Source: Micrasema longulum (Eukaryota; Arthropoda; Insecta; Trichoptera; Brachycentridae). Taken from it: 64,000 nucleotides of DNA. The stretch lies in NCBI GenBank assembly GCA_022494885.1, contig JAGVSM010002689.1:1-64000 (forward strand). Reading direction: 5' to 3'. The notes below the pieces were generated by a model that saw only the letters and a program-made list of their open reading frames with translations, ran no database searches and was not told the origin of the DNA. The translations under genes were made by a program, and so were the position numbers. Shown piece after piece: positions 53,540-64,000 of the stretch (positions are counted from its first letter, which is position 1; every line of letters begins with the position of its first letter).

Positions 53540-53807
53540 GGAGTTGCGTACTGAGCGACGTCTACAAAGAAACTAATGGGTCAAAACGTAAACCTACTCC
53601 TTTATGAGTGGTTTAGTCGCCTTCTGTTTGATGTGCGTATGCGGTTTCTGGACTATTCTTAATTTTATTTATGTAACAGATAAAATTAAAACGCTGTTCG
53701 CAGAATATGAAGATGATGATGATTATACAATCCAGTACCTACTTGAATACAAACATTTGGACAAACTTTTGATGGTTAATATTCACGTTGCGTTTGATCT
53801 GTCCTAA
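53540..53807 (+). other. Dispersed repeat carrying a 67-residue frame
   Basis: 53540-53655 matches the reverse complement of 22480-22600. The frame 53604-53807 starts MSGLVAFCLMCVCGFWTILN (hydrophobic) and has an acidic EYEDDDDYT segment. Because its start lies in the repeat, it is more likely transposon-derived or chance than a host gene. Confidence 0.3.
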
Positions 53808-54179
53808 GTTTCATGACGCACATTCAATACAGTTTGCGACTTTAACATAGACGTCATGACTGTGACGTTCGCTAAATGTTTGATATTCAAAATATGTTAT
53901 ACGGTGTTGTCATTTATTGTCTGTTCAATGCAAAAGACACGTGACTTGAATGAACATAAAGGCAACGCTGCTTTGTATTTCACCCACTTTGCATGCAGTA
54001 CTTATCCACAAACGCAAAAATGACATACTTGTCAAAAGGGAAAAATCGATATGATCCATACAATGTAATATAAATATAAAAGTAAGACATTTTTACAAAT
54101 GAATTATTGTGCTATCTCCGTGTCTAGGCCTTTAAAAAATACAGTTCTTTGTGTGAAAAAGAACCAGAATAAGTAATTT

Positions 54180-54425
54180 TAACTCAATGGTTACTCTTAG
54201 GTAAAAATCCTAAAAAAAGTGATCAAGTAGAGATAAGTCCGTCTCGTAGTTTAGTGGTTGACGTATTTCCCCACTGTACTTGAGGTCCTAGGTTTGATTA
54301 CTGCCAGGATGGACTTGAAGAAATAATATAATAGTTTCATGTGCACTGCAATATTTCATTGGCAACTGGGCCCCGATTGCAATGGGAGTTATCTTCGACT
54401 GTCTATAAGAAAAATTGCTATTTCT
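54180..54425 (+). mobile_element. tRNA-like SINE (S5)
   Basis: AACTCAATGGTTACTCTTAG lead, A-box-like CGTAGTTTAGTGGTTGACG (54246-54264), B-box-like GGTTTGATTAC (54292-54302), then CACTGCAATATTTCATTGGC and a reversed GGGCCCCGATTGCAATGGGA segment. Confidence 0.5.
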
Positions 54426-54543
54426 TTACGAAAATAAGTATATATGCATAAAAATATAAAATATTTTTATCGGTTACCTATAACTGATTATGTTTAAAAG
54501 AAAAAAATGTATGCATATTCTGCTTTCCATACACAAAACTTCA

Positions 54544-54660
54544 TTTTACTTTGTAGATAAAATTGAAGATAAATGTTCAATTTTCATTGTAATCGGGGCC
54601 CTGGGCCTGTATTCTTACGGGAGGTTAAAATTCATCTTCAATTTTGTCTACAAAGTAAAA
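54544..54660. repeat. 117-bp hairpin with 30-bp arms
   Basis: TTTTACTTTGTAGATAAAAT... (54544-54573) and the reverse complement of 54631-54660 match at 28 of 30 positions. A third copy of the arm is at about 54838-54870. The frame over it is a shadow. Confidence 0.75.
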
Positions 54661-54779
54661 TTAAATTTTCAGTGTGAAAATGAGAATATGTACACATTTA
54701 TTTTTATAAACATGTTCAGTTAAAGGTAACTGACGAAGATACTTTGAATTTTCTTAAAATATACATAGTTTCGTACATA

Positions 54780-55060
54780 AATATCTCGATATGTACTGAT
54801 GAAGATAGCGTTCATAATCGCGGCCCCGAGAAGTTAAAATTTATCTTCAATTTTATCAACAAAGTGAAATTAAGTTTTCTGTATTAAAAAAAAATGTGTT
54901 TGCATTTTTTTTTCCAAAACATTTTTGATTACCGACGAAGATACAAAATTTAAATTTTGATACAAATATACACATTTTTGTACAGAAATATCGATGTAAG
55001 TTTATACCATCTCGATACGTACCGATGAAGATAACGTTTGTAATCGCGGCCCTGAATTGT
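54780..55060. repeat. Duplicated CGATGAAGATA...GCGGCCC element
   Basis: TGATGAAGATAGCGTTCATA and AATCGCGGCCC at 54798, and CCGATGAAGATAACGTTTGT at 55021, also at 52657. Each is preceded by TTTTGTAC.GAAATATC and TCTCGATA segments. Confidence 0.6.
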
Positions 55061-57389
55061 AAGCCTGATCATCTAAACATCATTGTTACAAAAATTATCA
55101 ATATGCACTACAATTAGAGTGACAGTGCAATGGCCTGTGCCGCACTGGGTAAATATTGAGAAATTACGATGGTTATTATTTATTTAACAGATCGCATCAA
55201 TTATGCACAGAACTCTCCTCTGATTCGCTTGGTGCGTAATTAAAATGTATTTTTTAATAGCATAGATATATTCAACTGCAGTAATTCCACTTTTCAAATA
55301 AGAATTTAAAAACTATTAGTTGAAAAAAAATCAGTTTCTTTAAAAAAAATAATTATAAATTTAAAATGTTTCTATTCACTCGTATCAAACACACACTCAG
55401 CCTGTCCATAAACCCACCCTCACACTCATATACACTCAAACACATATTTGCACACCTACCAAAACCACACTCCACTCACTTATCCACGCATCCTCACACA
55501 CAAAAACTCGCAAACATGCAGTTCTACATGTATTAATATCTAACAAAACTGGATTTTTATAATTGTATTTATGTGGAGAACTGATTTGCCTTTATTTTAT
55601 GTTTTTTTTTATAATGCTTTCTATATTTTTTTGTACTGCTGTTAATTTTCTAAATAAACAAAATTTAAATTTATTGAACGGTAAGCGCATTAACCACTGC
55701 CTACACCAAGTAACCAAGTAATTACCATTGGATTTCGTTATTCAGGATATTTTAGGTCTGGTTCTATTTCACACACATAACTGTATTCTTTAGTCGTCTA
55801 AACATAGAAAAACACATATATAATAAAATAATATTTAAATATTTCGGAAAACCATACATATAAATTTTAAAAACTCAACATTTCCACTAACCGTGCTTGT
55901 AAATTCACGAAAGTTGTATTTATTAACGATAAAGTATGTTTTTTAAATTCCATGAATAAATAAATAACCCCTTCAATTAGTTCTACCGTTTTCAAAGGCG
56001 TTTTTATATAATATATTCAGATCTCCATTTTCAGAAAAACAGCTTTGCAAATAGGGTTTGTTTTGGTTGGGTACGCTCTTGAGAGAAGCATTTTGGCTTA
56101 GCTTACGAAATAATACAGGAATACTTCTAAAGAGCAATTAGAGAGTTTGTTTTATTTTTTTTGCTTAGAAACGGGTCCATATATAATTTATTTCCCATCT
56201 ATATGAAAATCATTGATACGTTTCTACGATCAAATAGCTTTGCGAAATGGGATTTTGATCTTGTCCCGTAGCAAAGCAAAAGAGATATCGTCGCCGTTCG
56301 AGCAAAAATCAGTAACCCTAAAAATGACTGTTTTTAATTAAATATGCTATTCGAAGCATAAAACGTTGTTTTCTAAAGCTTTTTGTTATTTTATTTGTCA
56401 GTGAGTTGATTTTTTATTTTTAAATGTAAGTTAACAAATTTATTATTTTCTATCAGATTATACCTTTTAATGATTTTTTTCTGTACATATTTTTTTCAGT
56501 TTCATATATTTTTTCATCATCGTATATTTTTTCAGTTACATATACTTTGACAGTTTTGATTTTTCACTTCCACATTTTTTTGTAAGATTTTCGTATTTTA
56601 TATATTATTTAATTTTTAATTAATTATCTTTATACATCTCTAAAAAAATATTTTTTGTACCCCAGAACAGGTATTTACACAGTGCCCAGTATGTTTGCTA
56701 TTAGTTTAATTTTGCTTTTTTGAATATTTTTTACCTTCCATACTGTTTTGTAAACAATTCATAATAATACTATGCTTTACAATAAACGCCTATTATTCGG
56801 CATGGAACTGAAACGTCACAAAGTAAAAAAAATGCTTCAATCCAATTTTGATGTTTTTTTACTATGTTAATTTACATAAAGATATAAAATATATAATAAT
56901 AAAAAAATATTTTCATAATTATTTTTTTTAATTAAGAAAAATTTTTTAGCCACAATATCATAAGACTTGTTTCTTACATTTCATTCTTTTAGCTAACTCT
57001 TATAGCTTACATTGTCCAGATTATTTATCCATTTTTTATTTGTCCACTTAACCAAAATTTAAGCCACCTCGCCTCATTGAAAAAACTTTCAGATATATTT
57101 TAATACATCAAAAGGAAAAAGTTACCAATGGAATTTATAAAAAAGACAAGAATAAATTACGGTGTGTACATAAAACCTCCAAAACACAAACATCCGAATT
57201 TTCGTTGGTTTCCAAACTTTCAAATTACGATTTCTCAAAATAATATTTTTTGGGTTGGTGAATTTTACCTGAACGGCGACAATAAACGAGTAAGTTGTAT
57301 ATTTATATAAAGAACATAATTGTTGTAACATTTTTTTTTTATTAAAAAAAATGGCTTAAAATAATGTATATATTTAAAATTTTAATCGT
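55061..57389. other. AT-rich sequence with a CA-rich stretch
   Basis: 55385-55520 is rich in CACAC and ACTCA, like the LINE 3' UTR at 19930-20010. The frame 57128-57310 ends at a GTAAGT donor but has no clear acceptor or known domain. Confidence 0.4.
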
Positions 57390-57545
57390 GTTGTGGTCCC
57401 GTGGCTATTGTTGCGAACTTACGGATCAGAGGTCTGAGGTTTGAACCCCACTCTACCCCAAATTGATTTCCATTATCTAATAGTGAGTTATTTACAACTC
57501 GTTGAAAGTGGTCACCAAAATTTAAATATTTGGGTAATTTATAAG
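57390..57545 (+). mobile_element. tRNA-derived SINE (S4)
   Basis: GTTGTGGTCCCGTGGCTATT head, B box AGGTTTGAACCCC near 57437, then CTAATAGTGAGTTATTTAC and GTTGAAAGTGGTCAC. Pairs with 43994-44140. Confidence 0.75.
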
Positions 57546-58176
57546 AAAGCTTATGTATGTTTTTTTTAAATTTATTAACCGAGGTGTTATTATTGATACT
57601 TTTATTTTAATTTTTAACATAATGAGTTTTTCTACTTACATTTCTTGGTGGAACTGCATTTTAATTAAACTTTAATCCACATTAATTTTACCGTTTCGTT
57701 TAAAATAATCGTGTGTAGTAGGTAATACAAAAAAAAAACAAACACACAAAACTCTAATCTACATTATAGAAACATTAGAAGAATTTTTCCTTTACAACAT
57801 GCACTCGAGCAACAGAAGAAAAACAATAGATATATAGGTACGAAGCTCAAAAGTTTAAATTATCAAGACACTTCTGGCTAAGTCCTAATACGAAGCCTAA
57901 CATGATCCCTATCGAACTCAGGCGAATTTACCTCTCGTCATAACACTGATCCCTCGCAAAAACCCAAACTGTCCTAATACCAATAGTAGGAACAATACTG
58001 TGCAAAGACTCTAATGGTCTTAACAACTTCTCAGAACTTGGAGCAGCCGAAACGGATTCTAGAGCATGGTCAGCGCGTGGTTCTCTTGAGTTATTCTACC
58101 ACTTTCCTTCTATGGGACAACATCAACACAGACGGACAAGTGTTCAGTTTAGACAACCAATGCTAGTACAGATAAT
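57546..58176. other. Spacer, partly less AT-rich, nothing recognised
   Basis: 57780-58150 has mixed composition but no open frame or motif on either strand. Confidence 0.35.
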
Positions 58177-58946
58177 AGAAAGCACTATAATCTAACAAAT
58201 GTAAATTACCGTTCAGCATCTTTGAAATGATTAGAATTGATTTATATAAACTATACTTTATGTTTAAAATATCAGAAACGTCGGAATAGTTATTTCCAAA
58301 TACGTGGTCGATTTAGAAGAGTATTATATGAGTATACTGATCGTGAATCATTGCAATTAAACGGAAGTACTTGACGAGTCCTTCGTCCAGATATATGTTT
58401 GTAATTCTACCAAATTATTTCGCTTGCTGAATAACTAACTGAGACAGATTTAGCTCATGTCAAAATTCTGAGACGCCTAGATGAAACTTGTGTAACGTGC
58501 GTTGTAAATTATCTTCTGATGCTGTTACTACAATTGCATCGTTTGCGTATCAACAGCCATATCGAAAGCGTAAAAAAGAAATTCATCGTAATCCTACCGG
58601 TGGAGGTGAGGGTTTCAGACTCCCTAAAACAAGAATCCAGGCAACTCAAAACAATCTGTATCATAAAGAAATTAAGATTTTTAATGAGTTGCCAAAAGAG
58701 ATTAGGGATGCTGGGTCTATAGCATCGTTTCGTGGGATTGCGATGACTGTTGTTAAAAAAAAAACATTCACTTAGGTAGATAGAGTGTCATCGGAAAGCG
58801 TCTGGAATTTTATAACAATGTTTTAAAATTGTCGACGTTACTGATTTTTTTAACTTATGTAAGTATAGCCTATATAAATTAACTCATTTAATCATTTCAA
58901 AGATGATGAACGGTAACATTAATTTTTTAGATTATAGTGCTTTCTA
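58177..58946. repeat. Inverted 70-bp segments flanking a LINE end
   Basis: 58177-58246 is the reverse complement of 58874-58946 with few differences (AGAAAGCACTATAATCTAA against TTAGATTATAGTGCTTTCT). The right arm is LINE 3' UTR also seen at 48780, so the left arm is an inverted copy of it. Confidence 0.65.
58488..58775 (+). pseudogene. Non-LTR LINE C-terminal end
   Basis: FRLPKTRIQATQNNLYHKEI, KIFNELPKEIRDAGSIASFR and a terminal KKKTFT then stop. The 'R..LP..RT.....L...I.I.N.LP..I......I..F' pattern is the ORF2 end of a non-LTR element. The N-terminal third is unrelated text. Confidence 0.7.
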
Positions 58947-59304
58947 TGTTTACTTTTGTATGGGTACTATTGTGTACCATATTTACGTGTAAACTTATTT
59001 TTTAAATTACTTTAATTGTCACTATTATTACTATTTTTTTAATGTTTTTTTTATACAAAAGAATTTTATTGCATTTAAATACTTATATTTTGTACATTTT
59101 AAAGAAAAATATTTATAAATTCTTTTTCATTTCAAATTATATCTGCACACATTGTTTAATTATTTTTTTATACCTTAATATGTTCTTTATACAAAACTGC
59201 TGTGTTATAAATATATAGTATTTATGTAAAATAATAATTTTATATTCATAAAATAAAATAAATAAAACAACTATGTTTTTAACCACTAATTTCTATTTTT
59301 CACC

Positions 59305-59338
59305 GACCGGTTTCAAAGCAAACAAGCTTCTTCGTCAA
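59305..59338 (-). ncRNA. Hammerhead-like motif, PLE-4 left half
   Basis: Minus strand TTGACGA, stem II AAGC/GCTT, GAAA, CCGGTC. The first core base is T where C is expected. Confidence 0.45.
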
Positions 59339-59358
59339 GGTTTACGTCACTTAAAACA

Positions 59359-59392
59359 TTGACGAAGAAGCTTGTTTGTTTTGAAACCGGTC
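59359..59392 (+). ncRNA. Hammerhead-like motif, PLE-4 right half
   Basis: TTGACGA (59359-59365), weakened stem II, GAAA (59383-59386), CCGGTC with the ACCGGT palindrome. It has the same first-base change as the left half. Confidence 0.45.
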
Positions 59393-59600
59393 AGTGAAAA
59401 ATAAAAATTAGTGCTTAAAAACCAAGTTGTTTTATTTATTTTATTATAATGAATAACCACTAAGTATATGCTTCAAATATAAACTTTTATTTTCAATTTT
59501 TAAGTTTTTCACATTATATTGAAATGTTTATACTATTTTTAATATGTATTTTTTTAAGGTAAAAGGCACTGCGTGCCGTGTTTATTAATAAATGTTTTGT

Positions 59601-60004
59601 TTTTTAAATAATTATTACGTATATTTATATATTGTTTATTTGTTAAATTTTATTTGTACAACTATCTAAATAAAAACATTAAATAAATTACGTAACATAT
59701 CTCTCTTAGTCCTAGACTGACAACTTCCTTCATTCTTGAAAGCTTTTTCATGTATTTATTTTGTTTGTTTAAAATCTGTTTTAAGTTTTTTTGGTGAGAT
59801 GAATTTAGTTAAAAACATATTCAATTTGCTTTTTTTTGTTGTTCTGAACTTTAAAAAAATGGTTGTATTAATTTAGTCCATAATTGAGTTGCGATAAATC
59901 TAAGGAATATTATTAATTTTTTTTATACCTTGAATTTTACATGTATGATTAAAAAAATAAATATTTATTTTATTTTATATACATATACAATATTTAAACA
60001 TATA
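59601..60004. other. AT-rich spacer, nothing recognised
   Basis: No motif or shared repeat. Confidence 0.4.
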
Positions 60005-60790
60005 AGGGCGGGCATTTTGCTTTAAGGCAATTTCTTCCTACCTACCCAAACCATTCAGTTTGAGAAAATTATAAATACATGGACATATTGAATCTTACAA
60101 TTTTATACAAAAATTAAAAACAAAGATTAACAAAATTAAAAATATATAAAATTAACACTTTACTATGAAAAGAGGAAAGGGGATGGGAAAGAAAAAAGAA
60201 TGATAAAGGAACAATTTAAGTCAAGGAGTGGAAGAAGTAAGCTCTGGACTAATGTTTGCTTAGCATTAATTGGAAAGAAATTCTGTAATCTTTTAAGTAA
60301 GTGCAACTTGCTGTAAAGTTTACGACTAACTTCGTTAACCTGATCGTGCCACCCCAAATGCTTATGAATGATAATACCTAAGTTTTTGACTGAAGTCACG
60401 AATGGAATTTCTGTACCATCTATTTTGAAAAGAGGAAGTGTGGAAAAATTCTCTTTTGAATACATTTATTTATTACCAACACGTACAATTTGAGTTTTTG
60501 TTGAATTTATGAGAAGTCCATGAAGAGATATGCTCAAGTGCAAGTAACATTACTTTATGTGTTTCAACGATGTCAACGTGTTCGAAATGAATATACAATT
60601 GCAAATCATCGGCATATGAATGGTACGAACAGGGGAGGTTTTTTGTTATTGGATTGATAAAAAGGGAAAATAAAAGTGGAGAAAGTACCCCCCTTGTGGC
60701 ACACCGGCGGTAAGATCAATCCAATCTGAAAAGACATGTGCCATCTTAACGCATTGACGACGGCCACGTAAAAACGTTGAAAACCAATTT
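60005..60790 (-). pseudogene. Jockey-like reverse transcriptase fragment (family J)
   Basis: On the minus strand: INWFSTFLRGRRQCVKMAH, the palm box AGVPQGG (about 60688-60708), YADDLQ (about 60600-60617), then the open frame 60465-60163 with LPLFKIDGTEIPFVTSVKNL, GIIIHKHLGWHDQVNEVSRK and QSLLLPLLDL. Frameshifts lie between the boxes. The C-terminus after LLDL is replaced by 3' UTR, an internal deletion relative to 1296-2835. The UTR runs to about 60005. Confidence 0.8.
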
Positions 60791-61190
60791 ATCGTGAAAA
60801 CGTTGAAAATCAATACATACATATAAAAATAGAAAAGCCTGAAATGATATTATTTTTCTATTCATTCTTACAATTATTACACATTTTACAGATAATTTTA
60901 TTCATTGGTTCAAGTGGTCATTATTATATTATTCTATATGGAAAATCTGAAAGTACGTCAAACATTTAATTTTGTTTATTTATTTTGACTGCTGACTACT
61001 TTACAATTTACTTTACAACATGAAATGTATATTATTTGTGTTTGCTCTCTGAAATTTGGAGTGACGTACAGTTACCTCCTACTAGAATATTCTGTGGAGG
61101 TGATTCTCAGATACAGAGTGGCTCAAAAGTCATTCACATTTTTGTTTGCAAAAATCAAATGAGAGTTTTACGCTCGTAAAATATTATATC
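60791..61190. other. AT-rich spacer, nothing recognised
   Basis: No motif or shared repeat. Confidence 0.4.
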
Positions 61191-61440
61191 GGCTTCGTGG
61201 TGTAATTGTCAGCGCGTTAGCCTGCCATGCAAGAGGTCTCGGGTTCGATTCCCGACATGGTTGACATGAAATATTTATTTAATTGGGTGTTTTCTCACTA
61301 GAATATTTCATAGTCCCTGGACTGTTAACTGAAGCGTAAGACTGATCATCTTACCTCATGTAACAAAATGACCAAGATACGCTGTGGTCGGTGTACCAAT
61401 GCAGTGCCCTATGCACCATTAGGTGCTGAAAGGGAAAACA
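61191..61440 (+). mobile_element. tRNA-derived SINE (S2), complete copy
   Basis: Head GGCTTCGTGGTGTAATTGTC with A box, a tRNA-Gly-like CCTGCCATGC anticodon region, and a perfect B box GGTTCGATTCC (61242-61252). The body has TAGTCCCTGGACTG and CTTACCTCATGT, with tail CCAATGCAGTGCCCTATGCA. Confidence 0.85.
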
Positions 61441-61599
61441 AATATGATTTTTAATATTTTTTTAAAAACTACTTTATTTAAAATTATTTTGAAATACATA
61501 TTTTTTTCAATTGTAAATTTATTTGTTTATATTATTTTTTATATTATTTAAATATTTTTTCTTTTGTAAATTTATATTCTATTGTTAAAAATAATATTT

Positions 61600-61740
61600 T
61601 TAATTATTAAAAATTGTCTGAGTCATTTGTTTAGTTTTGTCTGGTAGTTTATTGAGTAAGTTCAGTCCCTTGTTTATTAGTCTCAACTGTCCATGTCTTG
61701 TTTTAGAATGTTGTATATATATAGTACGAAATAGCATATA
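61600..61740 (-). pseudogene. LINE C-terminal remnant
   Basis: Minus strand: SKTRHGQLRLINKGLNLLNK then LPDKTKQMTQTIFNN, the end of a non-LTR ORF2. Pairs with 46925-47060. Confidence 0.6.
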
Positions 61741-61797
61741 TATACATAAATCGTATGAAATAGCATATATATACATATATCGTATGAAATAGCATAC
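61718..61797. repeat. 29-bp tandem repeat, about 2.6 units
   Basis: GTAYGAAATAGCATATATAT starts at 61724 and 61753, with a partial unit at 61782. Confidence 0.85.
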
Positions 61798-62632
61798 TCA
61801 CATAATATATTTATGTAATATTTATAAATAATAATTATATTAAATTCCTTTTACTTAATTCTTTCCTTTCTTTTCGTTTCTTTTACCCATCTTCATGGTA
61901 CCTTCCATAGACAATTCAAGGACTTGACCCAAGTATACTTGGGTTTATATTTTTTTATTAAATTTCATTTATTTCTTGACTTACGCTATGTACCATGGAA
62001 CATCAAGTTTAAGTCCCATTTTGGGACCGAAATGGCTTTTACGAAGGATTTTAATATGTTCAGTTGATAAAATTAATTTATGAAAAAACAACCTGTTTTT
62101 CCCTGTTATAATTTTTTTAAATGATTACTGTAGCGGTTAAAGCAAAAAAAAAAATTAATTTTGTTCTATAATATAGTTTCCTAATTTAAATATTTATATA
62201 ACGCGGATTGAATCGGTGCAACATAAATTTTCAAAATCATTAATTTTTTTTTTCTTTCTGTTGACGCCATGGGGCTTTTACATTATACATACTATATAAT
62301 AAGAAAAAGTTACACATTAAACATAATTCACATTTTTTCAAATATAAAAATTAAAAAAAAAAATATTTTTAAATTTAAAAATAAAGTTACATAGTTAACA
62401 TAATACACTATTAAGACATAATACATACAATATGTTATGTTTATAATATAAGGCATAGTAGGATTCAAATAAAACATAATTATTATTATTTTTTATTTTT
62501 TTTTTACACCGGTAAACTAAACTTTAAAGTTAAGTTATCCAAAATGTGGAAAACTGAAAAGGGTTTTATTAACTAAAAATATAAAACATAACACGGGCTA
62601 ACTTTTAAGCATACATAAATACGATCGAAGAT
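61798..62632. other. AT-rich sequence, nothing recognised
   Basis: Homopolymer runs and no motif. The lower part may be 3' UTR of the minus-strand LINE that starts at 62914. Confidence 0.4.
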
Positions 62633-62914
62633 TTATTGACTAGACTCCGTCGCGTCGGTCGCCTGTAGTACTTTGGTCTTGAATATGCTCAATGAGTAAC
62701 GAAATATATCAACATCGCCATATTCATTACCAAGGCGATGGGGTGTAGCTATAGGCGAATTTACATAGCAGTTGTGCCCGCTGGACATCTCGACAAACAC
62801 CAACTTATTTCGTGTGCGGCGGGAAGGTATTTTAATATTAACCAGTCGCGTTAAATCAGGGCTGTCCAGCGCGCCATTTACTATTTTATATAGGTTTACT
62901 AAATCGAATGTTAA
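62633..62914 (-). pseudogene. Jockey/CR1-like LINE C-terminus, intact frame
   Basis: The minus strand stays open for about 93 codons to TAA at 62633-62635, with no ATG at its start: LTFDLVNLYKIVNGALDSPD, LTRLVNIKIPSRRTRNKLVF, SPIATPHRLGNEYGDVDIFR, YSLSIFKTKVLQ. This is a full terminal region of a non-LTR ORF2, and the least decayed in the window. It is 5'-truncated at about 62914. Confidence 0.8.
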
Positions 62915-62919
62915 TATTT

Positions 62920-63280
62920 AGAATTGGATCAAATACCTTCATAATGAACAATAATGATCGTCTAGAGTACTTTCATATCTTTAGTCAAGAATTCAGAAGG
63001 ATATTGGCTGGTTTGATATTCTTGCACAAATTAATATCTAACTGTATAGATACTCATGATACCCTTGTTCAGATTAACATTAATGTACCTACCTCATCGT
63101 AACTTGCGTACCAATGCTGTCTTTGCTGAGGGAAGCTTTAAAACCAACATCGGATTATTTCCCCTCTGCCAACGATTCTCAGAACAGTGAACAAAATCTC
63201 ATAAAACGGTACTGTTGATGTGCTCTTACAGCAAAGGCAAGCATTCAAGAAGCAAGCGGTGTTGTCACGAATATGAACGA
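62920..63280 (+). pseudogene. LINE C-terminal end, head to head with the previous one
   Basis: The frame 62908-63102 has DRLEYFHIFSQEFRRILAGL then IFLHKLISNCIDTHDTL. In another frame AVFAEGSFKTNIGLFPLC follows. The stretch 63140-63275 matches the minus-strand family K copy at 18170-18312. Confidence 0.65.
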
Positions 63281-64000
63281 ATAACTTTCCATAATTATGC
63301 CTAGATTATGTCATAATTATGCCTTTTGTAAATTTAAATAGATTTTCAGATTGTTTAGATAAAGTGTTATTTTTAAAATATGTTTATTTTTAGATAGCTG
63401 CACATATAAAATTTGGACACCGCGTTATATCTTCACTAATAAACAATATATATATGTGTATTAAAAACACTTATTTAAATAATAAAACATTGTTAAAAAA
63501 TCCAGACGCTTTCCAAATCTATTAGATCACTAAACAAGACACACACGTAATTTTAATAAGATGAAAAGAGACATTGATTATCAGGCAATCATTTCCTAAC
63601 CTCAAGTCACCACACAGCGACTCTAGGGAGTTTTTCAAACATGTATGCGCAAAATTGATAGTAAATAAAAATAAAAAAATACATTTTTTTTAGGTACTTA
63701 ATATTTTTCTTGCCCCACCCAGTACAAAACAATAATCTGAGTAAATGTTATTCATGCGTCTATTTGAGATGTGTCTAAATGCTTTTGAGCGAAGCTTATA
63801 AATGTTGAAATGAAACAGTGGTAAGTTGTTTATTTTCGTACAATATTTTAGTATATTTAAAACAAAATATACGATTTTTAACATAATTTCTGAGTGAAAG
63901 TTTTCAACAGCATTTGAAGGATGTCCAAATTATTGAATACAAATATTGAATTCTGCCTTCTAGTCAACACTCTGTGTCAACACACATCTAGATCGATAAG
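63281..64000. other. AT-rich sequence, nothing recognised
   Basis: The minus frame 63884-63690 is AT-driven. No shared repeat. Confidence 0.4.

Larger units (their letters stand above)
59245..59490. mobile_element. PLE-4 terminal repeats, head-to-head palindrome
   Basis: The left half (59245-59340) is the near reverse complement of the right half (59352-59450), giving arms of about 95 bp around a short centre. Each half contains one hammerhead-like motif. The flank matches 39520-39570. Confidence 0.8.
58850..59600 (+). other. LINE 3' UTR, interrupted by PLE-4
   Basis: Matches 48760-49565, ending AAGGTAAAAGGCACTGCGTG and TTTATTAATAAATG. The PLE-4 palindrome at about 59245-59490 is inserted. 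Confidence 0.7.

Noticed and set aside
61191..61262. A functional tRNA-Gly gene
   Set aside because: The B box is perfect, but the acceptor arms do not pair and the SINE body and tail follow.
1..64000. CRISPR array, operon or prokaryotic defence system
   Set aside because: No regularly spaced repeats with unique spacers, no ribosome-binding-site-led gene strings, and the retrotransposon content is eukaryotic.

Overview
The window looks like AT-rich intergenic or intronic nuclear DNA from an animal, most likely an arthropod and probably an insect. The evidence is the absence of long host reading frames and operons, tRNA-derived SINEs with pol III boxes, dozens of 5'-truncated non-LTR retrotransposon ends (Jockey/CR1-like and RTE-like), Penelope-like elements (PLEs) with GIY-YIG endonuclease frames, and a P-element-like transposon with a THAP remnant. 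No complete host gene is visible. The species cannot be named from sequence alone.

Only one piece of host coding sequence is convincing: a 101-bp minus-strand exon of a C-type lectin-like domain at 18930-19030, with good splice sites on both sides. Weaker exon candidates lie at 26971, 42629, 42976, 43388 and 44941. All of these would need transcript support.

Layout. 1-6.6 kb: nested LINE remnants (a Jockey-like family 'J' and an RTE-like family 'R') interleaved with an unrecognised repeat here called family A. 7-9.7 kb: two SINEs and a PLE (PLE-1) whose GIY-YIG frame lies between inverted repeats. 10-13.7 kb: LINE ends and an R-family reverse transcriptase remnant. 14.9-17 kb: family A copies and PLE-2. 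17.8-22 kb: LINE ends, with the lectin exon among them. 22-26.4 kb: a 435-bp MITE, the P-like element, a SINE and a LINE end. 29-36.3 kb: a dense block of family A with LINE and PLE insertions. 37.8-41.7 kb: PLE-3, LINE ends and a second MITE. 42-45.4 kb: possible exons and a GC-rich island. 46-51.4 kb: LINE, SINE and PLE-3 remnants. 52-55 kb: short hairpin repeats. 57-64 kb: SINEs, a palindromic PLE-4 terminal repeat and several LINE ends.

Two themes stand out. First, PLE terminal sequences carry nine candidate hammerhead ribozyme motifs from four PLE families, with stem II pairing and tiny palindromic stem III segments. Second, family A has about 20 copies in this window. It occurs as tandem, inverted and truncated units with one constant end, a strongly conserved palindromic core, and flanking duplications at two loci. 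I do not recognise it.
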